DNA from: Bacteroidota bacterium | GTDB lineage: Bacteria; Bacteroidota; Bacteroidia; AKYH767-A; 2013-40CM-41-45 | NCBI GenBank assembly: GCA_016713765.1 | Contig: JADJON010000003.1 | Span: 620,001-684,000 of the forward strand | Reading direction: 5' to 3' | Length of the DNA: 64,000 nucleotides | Shown: positions 44,095-53,500 of the stretch, piece by piece | Position numbering within the stretch: the stretch's first letter is position 1 | Layout of the letters: each line of letters begins with the position of its first letter | The notes under the pieces: generated by a model | The model's input: only the letters and a program-made list of their open reading frames with translations | Database searches by the model: none | What the model was told of the DNA's origin: nothing | Program-made: the position numbers and the translations under genes

Positions 44095-44119
44095 CTGCCG
44101 AAGCTTTAGCGAAGGCAGG
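44095..44119. repeat. REP-like 25-mer, copy 2
   Basis: 24 of 25 bases identical to 28123-28147; preceded by CCTGCCTG, which lengthens the possible stem. Confidence 0.8.
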
Positions 44120-44135
44120 AACCCGCACCCCTCCT

Positions 44136-44924
44136 TCACTCCCCCATCCACGCCTTGAAATCCCCTGCCTTTTCCCGGGAGACGATCACTTCTTCTTCGG
44201 TCTTGGGTCGCACGTTGACTTTCAGTTTTCCATTGAACCAGGTGTGGACTTCTTCGATACAGTAACTGTTCAGAATGAACTGTCGGTTTGCCCGGAAAAA
44301 CCTGCGCGGGTCTAACTGGTGTTCGAGTTCGTCGAGGGTATAATCCAGGACGAACTTTCTGTTATCGCAGGTGCGCAGAAAGACCAGTTTGTCCTCTGTA
44401 AAGAAGTAGGCGATCGCGTCTGAACTGACGGGCATGAGGCGCTGACCGGATCGTACGAGAAAGCGTTCGCGGTATTGCGTTCCTTGCTGTTGCGCGACCA
44501 GGGTTTCGATCAGCTTGCCGATATTCTGCTGGGTCGCGCCTTCCGAGATCTGACTTTGGCGAAGCGAGCGGAATTTTTCCAGGGCCGTTCGCAACTCTTC
44601 CGGCTTCACCGGTTTCAACAGGTAATCGACACTGTTCACCTTAAACGCCTTCAGCGCAAATTCGTCATACGCAGTTGTGAAGATGACCGGGCAACGGACA
44701 TCGACCCGGGAAAAGATCTCGAAGCTTTGTCCATCGGCCAGTTCGATGTCCATCAGGATCAGGTCGGGTAATCCGTTTTCCTTGAGCCAGGATACCGTAC
44801 CGGCAATACTGTCCGTGATGGCCAGGCAGCACATGTTCGGCTCCAGCTCCAAGACCATCTTGTTCAGCTTTCGGGCAGCCAATTCTTCGTCTTCGACGAT
44901 CAGGAGATTCAGTGATTCTTTCAT
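44136..44924 (-). CDS. LytTR-family response regulator
   Basis: 262 residues. Receiver domain (about 5-125) with D-E-E acidic pocket (IVEDEE), phosphorylatable Asp in LILMDIELADG and Lys in DYLLKPVKPEEL; then a LytTR DNA-binding domain (about 155-258; YRERFLVRSGQRLMPVSSDAIAYF, FFRANRQFILN). It is 17 bases downstream of the kinase gene, its partner. Target promoters are unknown. Confidence 0.93.
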   Translation of the reverse strand: MKESLNLLIVEDEELAARKLNKMVLELEPNMCCLAITDSIAGTVSWLKENGLPDLILMDIELADGQSFEIFSRVDVRCPVIFTTAYDEFALKAFKVNSVDYLLKPVKPEELRTALEKFRSLRQSQISEGATQQNIGKLIETLVAQQQGTQYRERFLVRSGQRLMPVSSDAIAYFFTEDKLVFLRTCDNRKFVLDYTLDELEHQLDPRRFFRANRQFILNSYCIEEVHTWFNGKLKVNVRPKTEEEVIVSREKAGDFKAWMGE

Positions 44925-44941
44925 GGGCAGGGAAGGCTACT

Positions 44942-46055
44942 TCAGGAAGCAAGGCTGACATTCTCGGCACTACCGGCGAAGGGACGATACGGCATCCGGC
45001 TGTCCATGAGCGGAATGCTCACACGGAATTCTGTTGCCGTCTCGTTGATCTGTGGCTGCGGTTGTTTCAGCAAGCGGAACTTTTCGGTGATGTTGACAAG
45101 ACCGAGGCCGCTGCCGGGAACCTGTTGGATCTTGCGCTGAAGGTTATTGACCACGTGCAACCAACCGTCGGAGGTGGCGGTGATGCGAACAAGCAAGGGA
45201 CGTGAAACGGAGATGACATTGTGCTTAACCGCGTTCTCGACCAGCATCTGCAGGGTAAGCGGCGGCAACAAACGCTCCCGCATCCCGTCGGGAACCTCGA
45301 TCAGCAGGTCGACGCCCTGGCGGAAGCGCGTGCGGAGCAGGAAGAAATAGGCTTTGATGAAGTCCAGTTCGCTTTGCAGGGTGGTGAGCTCCCGCTCGTT
45401 GCTTTGCAGGAGATAGCGATAGACGCTCGACAGTTCCGCGATGAAACTGACGGCCTGTTCCTTGTCTTCCTCCACCAGCGAGGACAACGAGTTCAGGCTA
45501 TTGAAAAGAAAGTGCGGATTGACCTGGTTCTTCAGTGAATCGAACTGGCTCTGGAGATTGGCCTGTTTGAGCAACTCCGTCTCGGCGAGCAGTCGTTGCC
45601 ATTGGTGGGAAGTAGTACAGCGATTCGTAAATGCCCGTGATCACCAGCGCGTAGAACATGTTCATCCCGAATCCATAGAAGTAGTCGAAGATGCCCGAAT
45701 TCATTTCGCCGTAAAACTCGATCGCGTCCTGGAACCAGACTTTGAAAATCGACAACGCTACGGTTGCCAGGGTGACGTAGATCGTCAGGCGGATGATCCG
45801 GGTGCGCATGTTCTGCAGACCGGGAAAACGTTTCCGTACCTGCAAGACAACCCAGCGGGTGACTTCCCACGACAGGAAGACGAAAAACGTACTAAGCAGA
45901 AATATCTTCCAGAACGGAATGTTCTTCTCCTGCGAAAGGTGCAAATAGAAGAAGATGTTCAGAAAAATGTTGAGCGCGGTAATACCGCCGACCCTGAGCC
46001 AGAAGTCATTCACACGTTCCCGAACGGGTTGGGGGCCTTCATTTTCCTGCTTCAT
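44942..46055 (-). CDS. LytS/YehU-type sensor histidine kinase, interrupted by one frameshift
   Basis: Pieces 45610-46055 and 44942-45605 join into about 370 residues if one base is removed from the C3 run (GGG at 45607-45609), restoring YYFHQWQRLLAETELLKQANLQ. Four N-terminal membrane helices (about 25-160), a coiled coil, then a His_kinase domain with the phospho-acceptor H in NPHFLFNSLNSLSSLVEED, and a degenerate HATPase (MLVENAVKHNV, GLGLVNITEKF). Partner of the LytTR regulator. ATG at 46055. Confidence 0.88.
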
Positions 46056-46196
46056 CAAGCTAAAAATAGGCAAATGATCCGGAGGGCGTCGCTTCCGTAC
46101 TCCGAAACGTCGGATTCGCCCACCGAAACGGCATTACGACCGGATAGAGGGTAAAAAGAGAATTCCTAAATTGCCCTTACTTCAACCGTTTCGCGT

Positions 46197-46892
46197 ATGT
46201 CCGAACATCATCCCCAGCCATCTCCGACTGAGGAGATCCGCAAAGAATTCCAGCTCGAGCGCATGATCCTGTTCAGCGATGCCGTGTTCGCGATCGTGAT
46301 CACGCTCATGGCCATCGAGATCAAATTGCCCGAAAGCGATGGCCCGCGCACCGCGGAGCAGCTCATGCATGGCATGCACCACCTCCTGCCGATCCTGCTG
46401 GCTTACGTCGTGAGTTTCTGGTTCATCGGCATGTTGTGGTACCAGCACCTCAAGCTGTTCGGCCACCTGAAAAGTTACGACAAAGGACTGGTCTTCCGTA
46501 ACCTCCTGCTGTTGTTCTGTGTCGGCCTTTTCCCCTTCAGCGTCTCCCTGCAAGTCAGCGGCTACCACGATTCCCTGATCCCGTTCACCATCTATTTCTC
46601 CGTCCTGGTCGCCTGCATGCTGGCTCAGGTCGTCCTCGTCCACTATGTTTTGGTCAGCCGTCCGCAACTGCGTATCGGATCCGACATCACCGACGACCTG
46701 CGCGAACTGAAGAATAAAAAAATAGGACTCCTCTCGCTGCTGCTCTGTTTTACTTTTAGCACGATCACGTATTACATGATCGGTGATGAAGAGCTGAAAA
46801 CAATCGGTACACTCTGGTTCACCCTCATGTACCCCTTCATGCGACTGATGGGTTATCAGAAAAAGCCGAAAATGCCCAGGCATGCGGATTAA
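46197..46892 (+). CDS. TMEM175-family (DUF1211) potassium channel-like protein
   Basis: 231 residues, six hydrophobic helices in the two-repeat layout seen in bacterial homologues. The first helix holds the hallmark F-S-D (ERMILFSDAVFAIVITLMAIEIKLP), which lines the pore of TMEM175 channels. A leak K+ channel in the cytoplasmic membrane is the expected role. Followed by a long non-coding stretch. Confidence 0.85.
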   Translation: MSEHHPQPSPTEEIRKEFQLERMILFSDAVFAIVITLMAIEIKLPESDGPRTAEQLMHGMHHLLPILLAYVVSFWFIGMLWYQHLKLFGHLKSYDKGLVFRNLLLLFCVGLFPFSVSLQVSGYHDSLIPFTIYFSVLVACMLAQVVLVHYVLVSRPQLRIGSDITDDLRELKNKKIGLLSLLLCFTFSTITYYMIGDEELKTIGTLWFTLMYPFMRLMGYQKKPKMPRHAD

Positions 46893-47294
46893 CGTAACGC
46901 CAGTCGATCATATAACGATGACCCCATAGGGGTCTCATAATCCTATCCATTGGGATATATCGCAATGGAATTGCATTTCGATGACCCCGTAGGGGTCACA
47001 GTATCCCAGGGGGTCGTATAAAGGGTTCATCGGGCAAGCGGCTTGGAATTACAGCAGGACGGTCCCCCTTGAGGCGAAGCCGAAACGTTGCAGGCTAGCC
47101 CCGGGTGAGTGAGGCGCTCCCTGCGTTGAACAATGCAGGGGTGTTGATGCGCCGAGCGAACACGGGACCGGTGGTGAGAAGGAAGAAGGCGGTGCGCTGC
47201 TGATTATTCCAAATGAAGGATAGTTATTGGACAGGAGATCATCCAAGTCGGTCTACCGGAAAAAGTCCAAAACGACAAAATGGTAGAAACAAAA
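46893..47294. other. Non-coding stretch with REP-like palindromes
   Basis: About 400 bases without a supported gene. The first 110 bases hold two copies of CGATGACCCC-RTA-GGGGTC (46917-46934 and 46979-46997), each a near-perfect palindrome. The remaining 200 bases are GC-rich with several short inverted repeats (GCCCCGGGTG, ACACGGGACC) and no good reading frame; this part could be an unknown structured RNA or mobile-element remnant. It is neither tRNA nor rRNA by eye. Confidence 0.5.
46917..46997. repeat. Pair of GACCCC-N3-GGGGTC palindromes
   Basis: Palindromes at 46920-46934 and 46983-46997, both preceded by CGAT. Spacing 63 bases. Typical look of REP/BIME-type elements. Confidence 0.8.
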
Positions 47295-47314
47295 AACCCC
47301 GCTAGTGCGGGGTT
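47295..47314 (-). terminator. Terminator after rpmA
   Basis: 8-bp perfect GC-rich stem (47295-47302 with 47307-47314), followed on the minus strand by a run of T. Confidence 0.88.
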
Positions 47315-47339
47315 CTTCATGGGTGTCTTCGGTTCAGGA

Positions 47340-47612
47340 TCAAGCCTGGGCTTCGCTGCTCAGCGGGAGAACAGAGACAAAGCTCTTGTCCTTCTGGCCC
47401 TTCTTGAAAACAACGGTGCCGTCGATCAACGCGAACAGGGTGTGGTCCTTGCCGATGCCGACGTTCTGGCCCGGGAAGTGTTTGGTACCACGCTGACGCA
47501 CGATGATGTTGCCGGCAATGGCCGACTGACCACCGTAGATCTTGATGCCAAGTCGTTTACTGTGTGACTCGCGACCGTTCTTGGAACTACCTACGCCTTT
47601 TTTATGTGCCAT
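47340..47612 (-). CDS. rpmA: 50S ribosomal protein L27
   Basis: 90 residues starting [22 protein letters not shown], the universal bL27 N-terminus, which reaches the peptidyl-transferase centre; [15 protein letters not shown] follows. It is slightly extended at the C-terminus. It lies 32 bases after rplU in the usual rplU-rpmA operon. Confidence 0.98.
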   Translation of the reverse strand: MAHKKGVGSSKNGRESHSKRLGIKIYGGQSAIAGNIIVRQRGTKHFPGQNVGIGKDHTLFALIDGTVVFKKGQKDKSFVSVLPLSSEAQA

Positions 47613-47644
47613 GGTATGAGGATGCTTTAGTTGTTAGGATTGAA

Positions 47645-47956
47645 TCAGGCTTTGATGCCTTCGATTTGCAGGACGGTCAGGTCCTGACGGTGACCACTCT
47701 GCTTCTGGTAACCTTTCCGGCGCTTCTTTTTGAAGATGATGACTTTGTCGCCACGCTTGTGCGTAACGATCTTGGCCGAAACGCTGGCTCCCTTCAGAAC
47801 CGGAGCGCCTACTTTCACCTTACCGTTGTCGTCGACGAGAAGAACGTCGCTGAACTCCAGCTTTTTGCCTTCTTCGCCTTCCATGCGGTTGACGACGACT
47901 TTCTGGTCCTTGGCAACCTTGAGCTGCTGGCCGGCAATGTTGACGATAGCGTACAT
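47645..47956 (-). CDS. rplU: 50S ribosomal protein L21
   Basis: 103 residues: MYAIVNIAGQQLKVAKDQKV start, FKKKRRKGYQKQSGHRQ basic segment that binds 23S rRNA, normal length. First gene of the rplU-rpmA operon, with a complete TTTG-N20-TACATTTG promoter at 48006-48037. A small stem-loop (47988-47992 with 47998-48002) lies in the leader and might serve feedback control; this is only a possibility. Confidence 0.98.
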   Translation of the reverse strand: MYAIVNIAGQQLKVAKDQKVVVNRMEGEEGKKLEFSDVLLVDDNGKVKVGAPVLKGASVSAKIVTHKRGDKVIIFKKKRRKGYQKQSGHRQDLTVLQIEGIKA

Positions 47957-48005
47957 CGTATTGATAATTAACTGTTTACAAGAATTTCCCTGAAATGCAG
48001 GGATG

Positions 48006-48037
48006 CAAATGTACGGAATGGTTGAGAAATGGGCAAA
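48006..48037 (-). promoter_or_regulatory. Full promoter TTTG-N20-TACATTTG of rplU-rpmA
   Basis: On the minus strand, TTTG at 48034-48037 and TACATTTG at 48006-48013, spacing 20, identical to the lptC promoter spacing. Leader of about 45 bases. Confidence 0.75.
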
Positions 48038-48060
48038 AAAATTAGAGTAGAAAATAGGGG

Positions 48061-48144
48061 CTGGTAATTAGAAACTGGTAATTAGAAACTGGTAATTAGA
48101 AACTGGTAATTAGAAACTGGTAATTAGAAACTGGTAATTAGAAG
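48061..48144 (+). repeat. Array H: six 14-mers (CTGGTAATTAGAAA), dimers of two heptamers
   Basis: 84 bases of exact 14-base repeats, each made of the heptads CTGGTAA and TTAGAAA; the last unit has one change. Shares the TAATTAG core with array A. Lies 24 bases upstream of the rplU -33 box. Confidence 0.95.
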
Positions 48145-48217
48145 CTGGGATTGGGGAGATTCAGAGCGACTTGGGCTGAATTATTTAAATTTTGACTAAT
48201 TTGTTGGGTTTTTCTTC

Positions 48218-48315
48218 TCCTCGTCCCTCGTCCCTCGTCCCTCGTCCCTCGTCCCTCGTCCCTCGTCCCTCGTCCCTCGTCCCTCGTCCCTCGTCCCTCG
48301 TCCCTCGTCCCTCGT
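48218..48315 (+). repeat. Array I: 14 units of CCCTCGT
   Basis: 98 bases in exact register, 13 of them identical. Reverse complement of the GWGGGRC units of array G. It ends 13 bases before the ATG of the following gene, so it occupies the region where a promoter or leader is expected. Confidence 0.95.
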
Positions 48316-48328
48316 CCCTCTCCTTCCC

Positions 48329-50371
48329 ATGCCCAACCGTCTTCTCCACGAATCGAGCCCTTACCTGCTCCAACACGCCCACAACCCGGTCGACTGGTAC
48401 CCCTGGGGGGAAGAAGCCTGGGAGAAAGCCCGAAAGGAGAACAAGTTGGTTCTGGTCTCGATCGGCTATTCGTCTTGTCACTGGTGCCATGTCATGGAAC
48501 GACAAAGCTTCGAGCAGGAAGCAGTGGGCAAGCTGATGAACGAACATTTCGTCTGCATCAAGGTCGATCGGGAAGAACGGTCGGATGTGGACCAGGTGTA
48601 CATGTCGGCGGTGCAACTCATGACCGGCGGCGGCGGCTGGCCACTCAACTGCTTTACCCTGCCCGACGGCCGTCCGATCTACGGCGGCACGTACTTCCCG
48701 CGACCTCAATGGGAAGATTTGCTGGTTCGCCTGCATCATTTTTACCTCACCGATCCCGAACGCGCCCGCACGTACGCGGATGAGCTCATGAACGGTCTCC
48801 GGCAGATGGAGCAGTTTGCAACAAAGGCCGGTCATCCGGAATTCTCCATGACCACTATCGACGAAATGATGGTGAACTGGAAGCGTCGCTTCGATCCACG
48901 CGAAGGCGGGCCGGACCGTGCACCGAAATTTCCCTTGCCCAACAACTACAGTTTCCTGCTTCGTTACCTCAGCTGCGCCCATGATCCGGAAACCGAAGCG
49001 CAGGTACACCTGACCCTCGGGAAGATGGCCATGGGCGGGATCTACGATCAGATCGGCGGCGGCTTCTCCCGCTATTCCGTAGATGCGGAATGGAAAGTCC
49101 CGCACTTTGAAAAAATGCTCTACGACAACGCCCAGTTGGTCACCCTTTATGCGGAAGCCCATCGGCGTTCGCCGAACCCGCTCTACGAAACGGTGATACG
49201 CGAATCACTGGCGTTTATCGAACGTGAACTCAGTGACCCGAACGGTGGAGGTTACGCAGCCCTCGATGCCGATTCGGAAGGCGAGGAAGGACGATTCTAC
49301 ACCTGGGAGCCGGAGGAACTTCGCACGGTGATCGGTCGACTGCAATTCGACCTGCCTCCGGGTATCGACCCGGTGACACTCCTCTTCGACTATTATCGCG
49401 TAGGTGCCGAAGGTCACTGGGAATTCGATCGCAACATCCTGCTTCGGAAAGAACACGACGACTCCTTCGCTGCACGGCATCAACTTTCACAGGAGACATT
49501 GCTCGCGTTTCTACGAACAGCGAAAGCAGGACTGCTACACTCCCGGGAAAAACGCGAACGACCCGGACTCGATAAAAAGATCCTGCTTTCCTGGAATGCC
49601 CTCCTCCTGGAAGCCTGGTGCGAAGCCTATCGGGCGCTCGGCGACCCGGCGTTTCTTGAAAATGCCATTCGGTTGGGAGAGCGATTACGTTCACATGCAC
49701 TGGCGGATGGTCGTTTGCCCCATCTGCTGGAGAACGGGCAGAAGCCCGCCAACCCGGGGTTCCTCGACGACTATGCCTTCTTTGCACAGGGCATGATCTC
49801 CTTGTATGGCGTCACCTTCGACGAAGCGTGGCTCTGGTCGGGACGGAACGCGGTTGCGTATGCGTTGGAACATTTTTCGGATCCGGAAAGTCCGTTGCTT
49901 TGGTATACTTCCGATCTCGACCCGCCATTGGTCACGCGCAAGAAAGAGGTGCACGATAACGTGATCCCCGCTTCCAACTCCTGCATGGCCCGGGTGTTGT
50001 TTACACTCGGTCGTTACTTCGGTGAAGAGGCGTGGATGCTGCGCGCAAGACAGATGCTGTTTCAGGTCACCGGTGAAATGCCCCGGTACGGAAGCGGTTT
50101 CTCCAACTGGGCGATCTTGCTGCTCGAACAGCTCTTCCCGTCGCGCGAACTGGTCTTGGCCGGCGAACCGGAACCTAGAGCCTTGGACCATTTACGTTCC
50201 GCCTGGCATCCACACCTCCTGCTTGCCTGGGCCCGGACCGGTCAGGAACGCCTGCCCCTGTTGCAGGGACGATACCTGCCTGCCAAGACCCTCTATTATG
50301 TCTGTGAAAACGGTAGTTGTCATTTGCCTAAGGACAACTGGGCGGATGCGCTTGCGGAGATCAAGGGTTGA
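48329..50371 (+). CDS. yyaL: Thioredoxin-domain protein of the YyaL/SPATA20 family (DUF255)
   Basis: 680 residues. N-terminal thioredoxin-like domain with C50-H-W-C53 in [11 protein letters not shown], next to an NPVDWYPWG signature, followed by a long (alpha/alpha)6-barrel region (about 200-640; [65 protein letters not shown]). Cytosolic; family function is not firmly known (possible thiol or sugar-related enzyme). The ATG is 13 bases after the CCCTCGT array, so expression may depend on it. Confidence 0.93.
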   Translation: MPNRLLHESSPYLLQHAHNPVDWYPWGEEAWEKARKENKLVLVSIGYSSCHWCHVMERQSFEQEAVGKLMNEHFVCIKVDREERSDVDQVYMSAVQLMTGGGGWPLNCFTLPDGRPIYGGTYFPRPQWEDLLVRLHHFYLTDPERARTYADELMNGLRQMEQFATKAGHPEFSMTTIDEMMVNWKRRFDPREGGPDRAPKFPLPNNYSFLLRYLSCAHDPETEAQVHLTLGKMAMGGIYDQIGGGFSRYSVDAEWKVPHFEKMLYDNAQLVTLYAEAHRRSPNPLYETVIRESLAFIERELSDPNGGGYAALDADSEGEEGRFYTWEPEELRTVIGRLQFDLPPGIDPVTLLFDYYRVGAEGHWEFDRNILLRKEHDDSFAARHQLSQETLLAFLRTAKAGLLHSREKRERPGLDKKILLSWNALLLEAWCEAYRALGDPAFLENAIRLGERLRSHALADGRLPHLLENGQKPANPGFLDDYAFFAQGMISLYGVTFDEAWLWSGRNAVAYALEHFSDPESPLLWYTSDLDPPLVTRKKEVHDNVIPASNSCMARVLFTLGRYFGEEAWMLRARQMLFQVTGEMPRYGSGFSNWAILLLEQLFPSRELVLAGEPEPRALDHLRSAWHPHLLLAWARTGQERLPLLQGRYLPAKTLYYVCENGSCHLPKDNWADALAEIKG

Positions 50372-50504
50372 ACCCGGGAACCCTGGATTACATTTCGCCG
50401 CCGGACCCGAACTCCGAACATCCTTCTGTTAAAACTCCCCTGCTCTCCTCGGAAAGTGAGGGGCGCGGTTGCTTTTCTTTGGATGGCCAATATTTTCCTC
50501 TTCC

Positions 50505-53500
50505 ATGGACCGTATCCAGAAATTGCTGGTCGCCAACCGCGGCGAAATCGCTATTCGTGTATTGCGTGCAGCCTCCGAACTCGGCATTCGCACCGTCGCG
50601 GTATTCACGTACGAAGACCGTTACTCGCTCCACCGTTTAAAAGCCGACGAAGCGTATCAGATCGGACAGGACAGCGATCCGCTGAAGCCCTACCTCGATA
50701 TCGAAGAGATCCTGCGTGTCGCGAAGCTGAACAAGGTACAGGCGATCCATCCCGGCTATGGTTTTCTCTCGGAGAACGTCCAGTTCGCGCGTCGTTGCCG
50801 GGAAGAAGGCATCATTTTCGTCGGCCCCGATCCGGAAGTCATGGAACAACTGGGCGACAAAGTCCGCTCGAAAGAAGTGGCACGTGCCTGTGGAGTACCG
50901 GTCATCGAAGACAACAAGGAACGACTGGAAGATATTTCGATGGCGTTGAAAGAGGCGCGGCGCATCGGCTATCCGATCATCTTCAAGGCCAGTGCCGGCG
51001 GCGGCGGACGCGGAATGCGGGTCATCCGGCAGGAGGAGGAATTGGAAAAAGCCTTCACTGAAGCGCGCCGCGAAGCAGGCAATGCCTTCGGCGACGATAC
51101 CATCTTCATCGAAAAATACGTCGACGACCCGAAGCATATCGAAGTGCAGATCCTCGGCGACCGGCACGGTAACATCGTCCATCTGTTCGAACGCGACTGC
51201 AGCGTACAGCGTCGATTCCAGAAAGTGGTCGAGATCGCGCCGGCTCCGCGTCTGCGGCAGGAAACACGCGAAGCGCTCTATCGTCATGCACTCGCCATCG
51301 CGACGAAGGTCGGTTACAACAACGCCGGCACGGTGGAATTCCTGGTCGACCACGCGGAGAATGTCTTTTTCATCGAAGTGAATCCGCGCATCCAGGTCGA
51401 GCACACGGTCACCGAAGAAGTGACCGGCATCGATCTCGTCCGCAGCCAGATCCTGATCGCGGACGGACAACCCCTGCATTCCTCCATCATCGATATCCAG
51501 GGACAGGATAAGATCCGCTGCAATGGGTTCGCCATCCAGTGCCGCATCACCACGGAAGATCCGCAGAACGAATTCAAGCCCGACTACGGCACCATCATCG
51601 CTTACCGGCATGCCGGCGGCTATGGCATCCGACTCGACGAAGGCAGTTCCTACCAGGGCGTGAAAGTGTCGCCTTTCTTCGACTCCATGCTTGTGAAAGT
51701 CACGGCCAAGGGACGCACACTGAAAGGCACCGGGAAGCGTTTGTACCGTGCCCTGTCGGAATTCCGAATCCGTGGCGTGAAGACCAACATCGAGTTCCTG
51801 CAGAATGTGATCACGCATCCGGTGTTCGAAGCCGGGGAAGTGACCGTACGTTTCATTGAAAAGCACCCGGACCTTTTCCAGGTACGCGCCAAACAGGACC
51901 AGGGCACCAAGCTGCTGCGTTACCTGGCCGACGTACTGGTGAACGGCCATCCCGACGTACCGAAGCCGGACCCCAGCCGTGTGTTCCAACACGCGGTGGT
52001 TCCTTCCTGGGATCGTAGTGTAAAAGCGCAATCCGGAACCAAGCAACGCCTCGACGAATTGGGGCCGGAGAAGTTCGCCGCGTGGATGAAAGAACAAGCT
52101 GGCGTTCAATTCACCGACACCACGCTCCGGGACGCGCACCAGTCGCTGCTTGCCACCCGGGTGCGCACGCAGGACATGCTGCGCGTAGCCGAAGCCTTTG
52201 CTCAGCACCATCCGCAGCTCTTTTCGATGGAAGTCTGGGGCGGTGCGACCTTCGACGTAGCGCTCCGCTTCTTACACGAAGACCCGTGGAAGCGTTTACA
52301 ATTGCTCCGTTCGGCTATTCCGAACATTCTCCTGCAAATGCTCATCCGCGGCGCCAACGCGGTCGGTTATACCTCCTACCCCGACAACCTGGTGGAGAAG
52401 TTCATCGAAAAAAGCTGGGAGAACGGCGTCGACGTCTTCCGCATCTTCGATTCGCTGAACTGGATCAAGAGCATGGAAGTAAGCATCCGGGCTGTTCGCG
52501 AACGCACCGGCGGACTGGCGGAAGCCTGTATCTGTTACACCGGCGATCTGCTGGACCCGAAGCGCAGCAAATACAACCTGCACTACTACCTCGACATGGC
52601 GCGGCGACTGGAAGATGCCGGCGCGCACGTACTCGGCATCAAGGACATGGCCGGTTTGCTGAAGCCGTACGCGGCGGAAGTGCTGGTGAAAGAACTCCGC
52701 AAAGCGGTCAGTCTGCCGATTCATTTGCATACACACGACACCTCGGGCATTCAGTCGGCGACCCTGCTGAAGGCGATCGAATCGGGCGTACACGTGGTGG
52801 ACGTCGCCCTGGCGTCGCTTTCCGGGCTAACCTCCCAGCCCAACTTCAACGTACTGGCCGAAGCCCTGCGCAATACGCCACACGCGACCAATTTCAACAT
52901 CGACTCCCTCAATGCCTTCTCCAACTATTGGGAGACGGTCCGTGAATATTACTATCCTTTCGAATCAGGCCTGATGGCCGGAACGGCCGAAGTGTACAAG
53001 CACGAGATTCCAGGAGGCCAGTACTCCAACCTGAAGCCGCAAGCCATCTCGCTCGGCCTGGCCGATCGGATGGATGATATCAAGAAAGCCTACGAAGAAG
53101 TGAACCTCTTGTTCGGGGACATTGTGAAGGTCACGCCTTCCTCGAAGGTGGTGGGCGATCTCGCCATGTTCATGGTCACGAACAAGCTGACCAAAGAAGA
53201 CCTGTTCACCCGTGGTGAAACGCTTTCGTTCCCCGAATCGGTGAAAGGCATGTTGCGCGGCGACCTTGGTCAGCCCGACGGCGGCTGGCCGAAGGAACTG
53301 CAACGGATCGTCCTGAAAGACGAGCAGCCGTACACCGACCTTCCGAATGCCCACCTCCCGCCGGTGGATTTTGAAAAGGAATTCGAGACCTTCCAGAAGC
53401 AGTACGACAACTACCAGGGATTCTCAGACTTCCTGTCCTGGAAATTCTATCCGAAAGTATTCGACGAGTATTACCGCTTCCGGAAGCAGTACGGCGACGT

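Larger units (their letters stand above)
43777..44135. other. Gene-poor stretch holding a heptamer array and a REP-like copy
   Basis: Between two minus-strand genes. It contains array G (43872-44032), a short AT-rich spacer and the REP-like 25-mer at 44095-44119. Frames that run through the array are spurious. No RNA gene is evident. Confidence 0.7.
47957..48328. other. Divergent intergenic region between rplU and the YyaL-type gene
   Basis: 372 bases holding, in order, the rplU leader and promoter, heptamer array H (48061-48144), a 73-base unique stretch and array I (48218-48315). No gene. About half of it is tandem heptamer. Confidence 0.75.

Noticed and set aside
47049..47246. A minus-strand frame of 65 codons in the gap after the TMEM175-type gene
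   Set aside because: Ser/Pro-rich composition with no start signal; it runs through the GC-rich inverted-repeat region and looks non-coding.
46893..47294. tRNA or rRNA gene in the long non-coding stretch
   Set aside because: No T-loop consensus, cloverleaf or rRNA-like motif could be found; the hairpins are unrelated palindromes.
48185..49162. A minus-strand frame of 325 codons ending in RDEGRGT repeats
   Set aside because: It is antisense to the well-supported YyaL-type gene, and its C-terminus is the CCCTCGT array read in the other direction.
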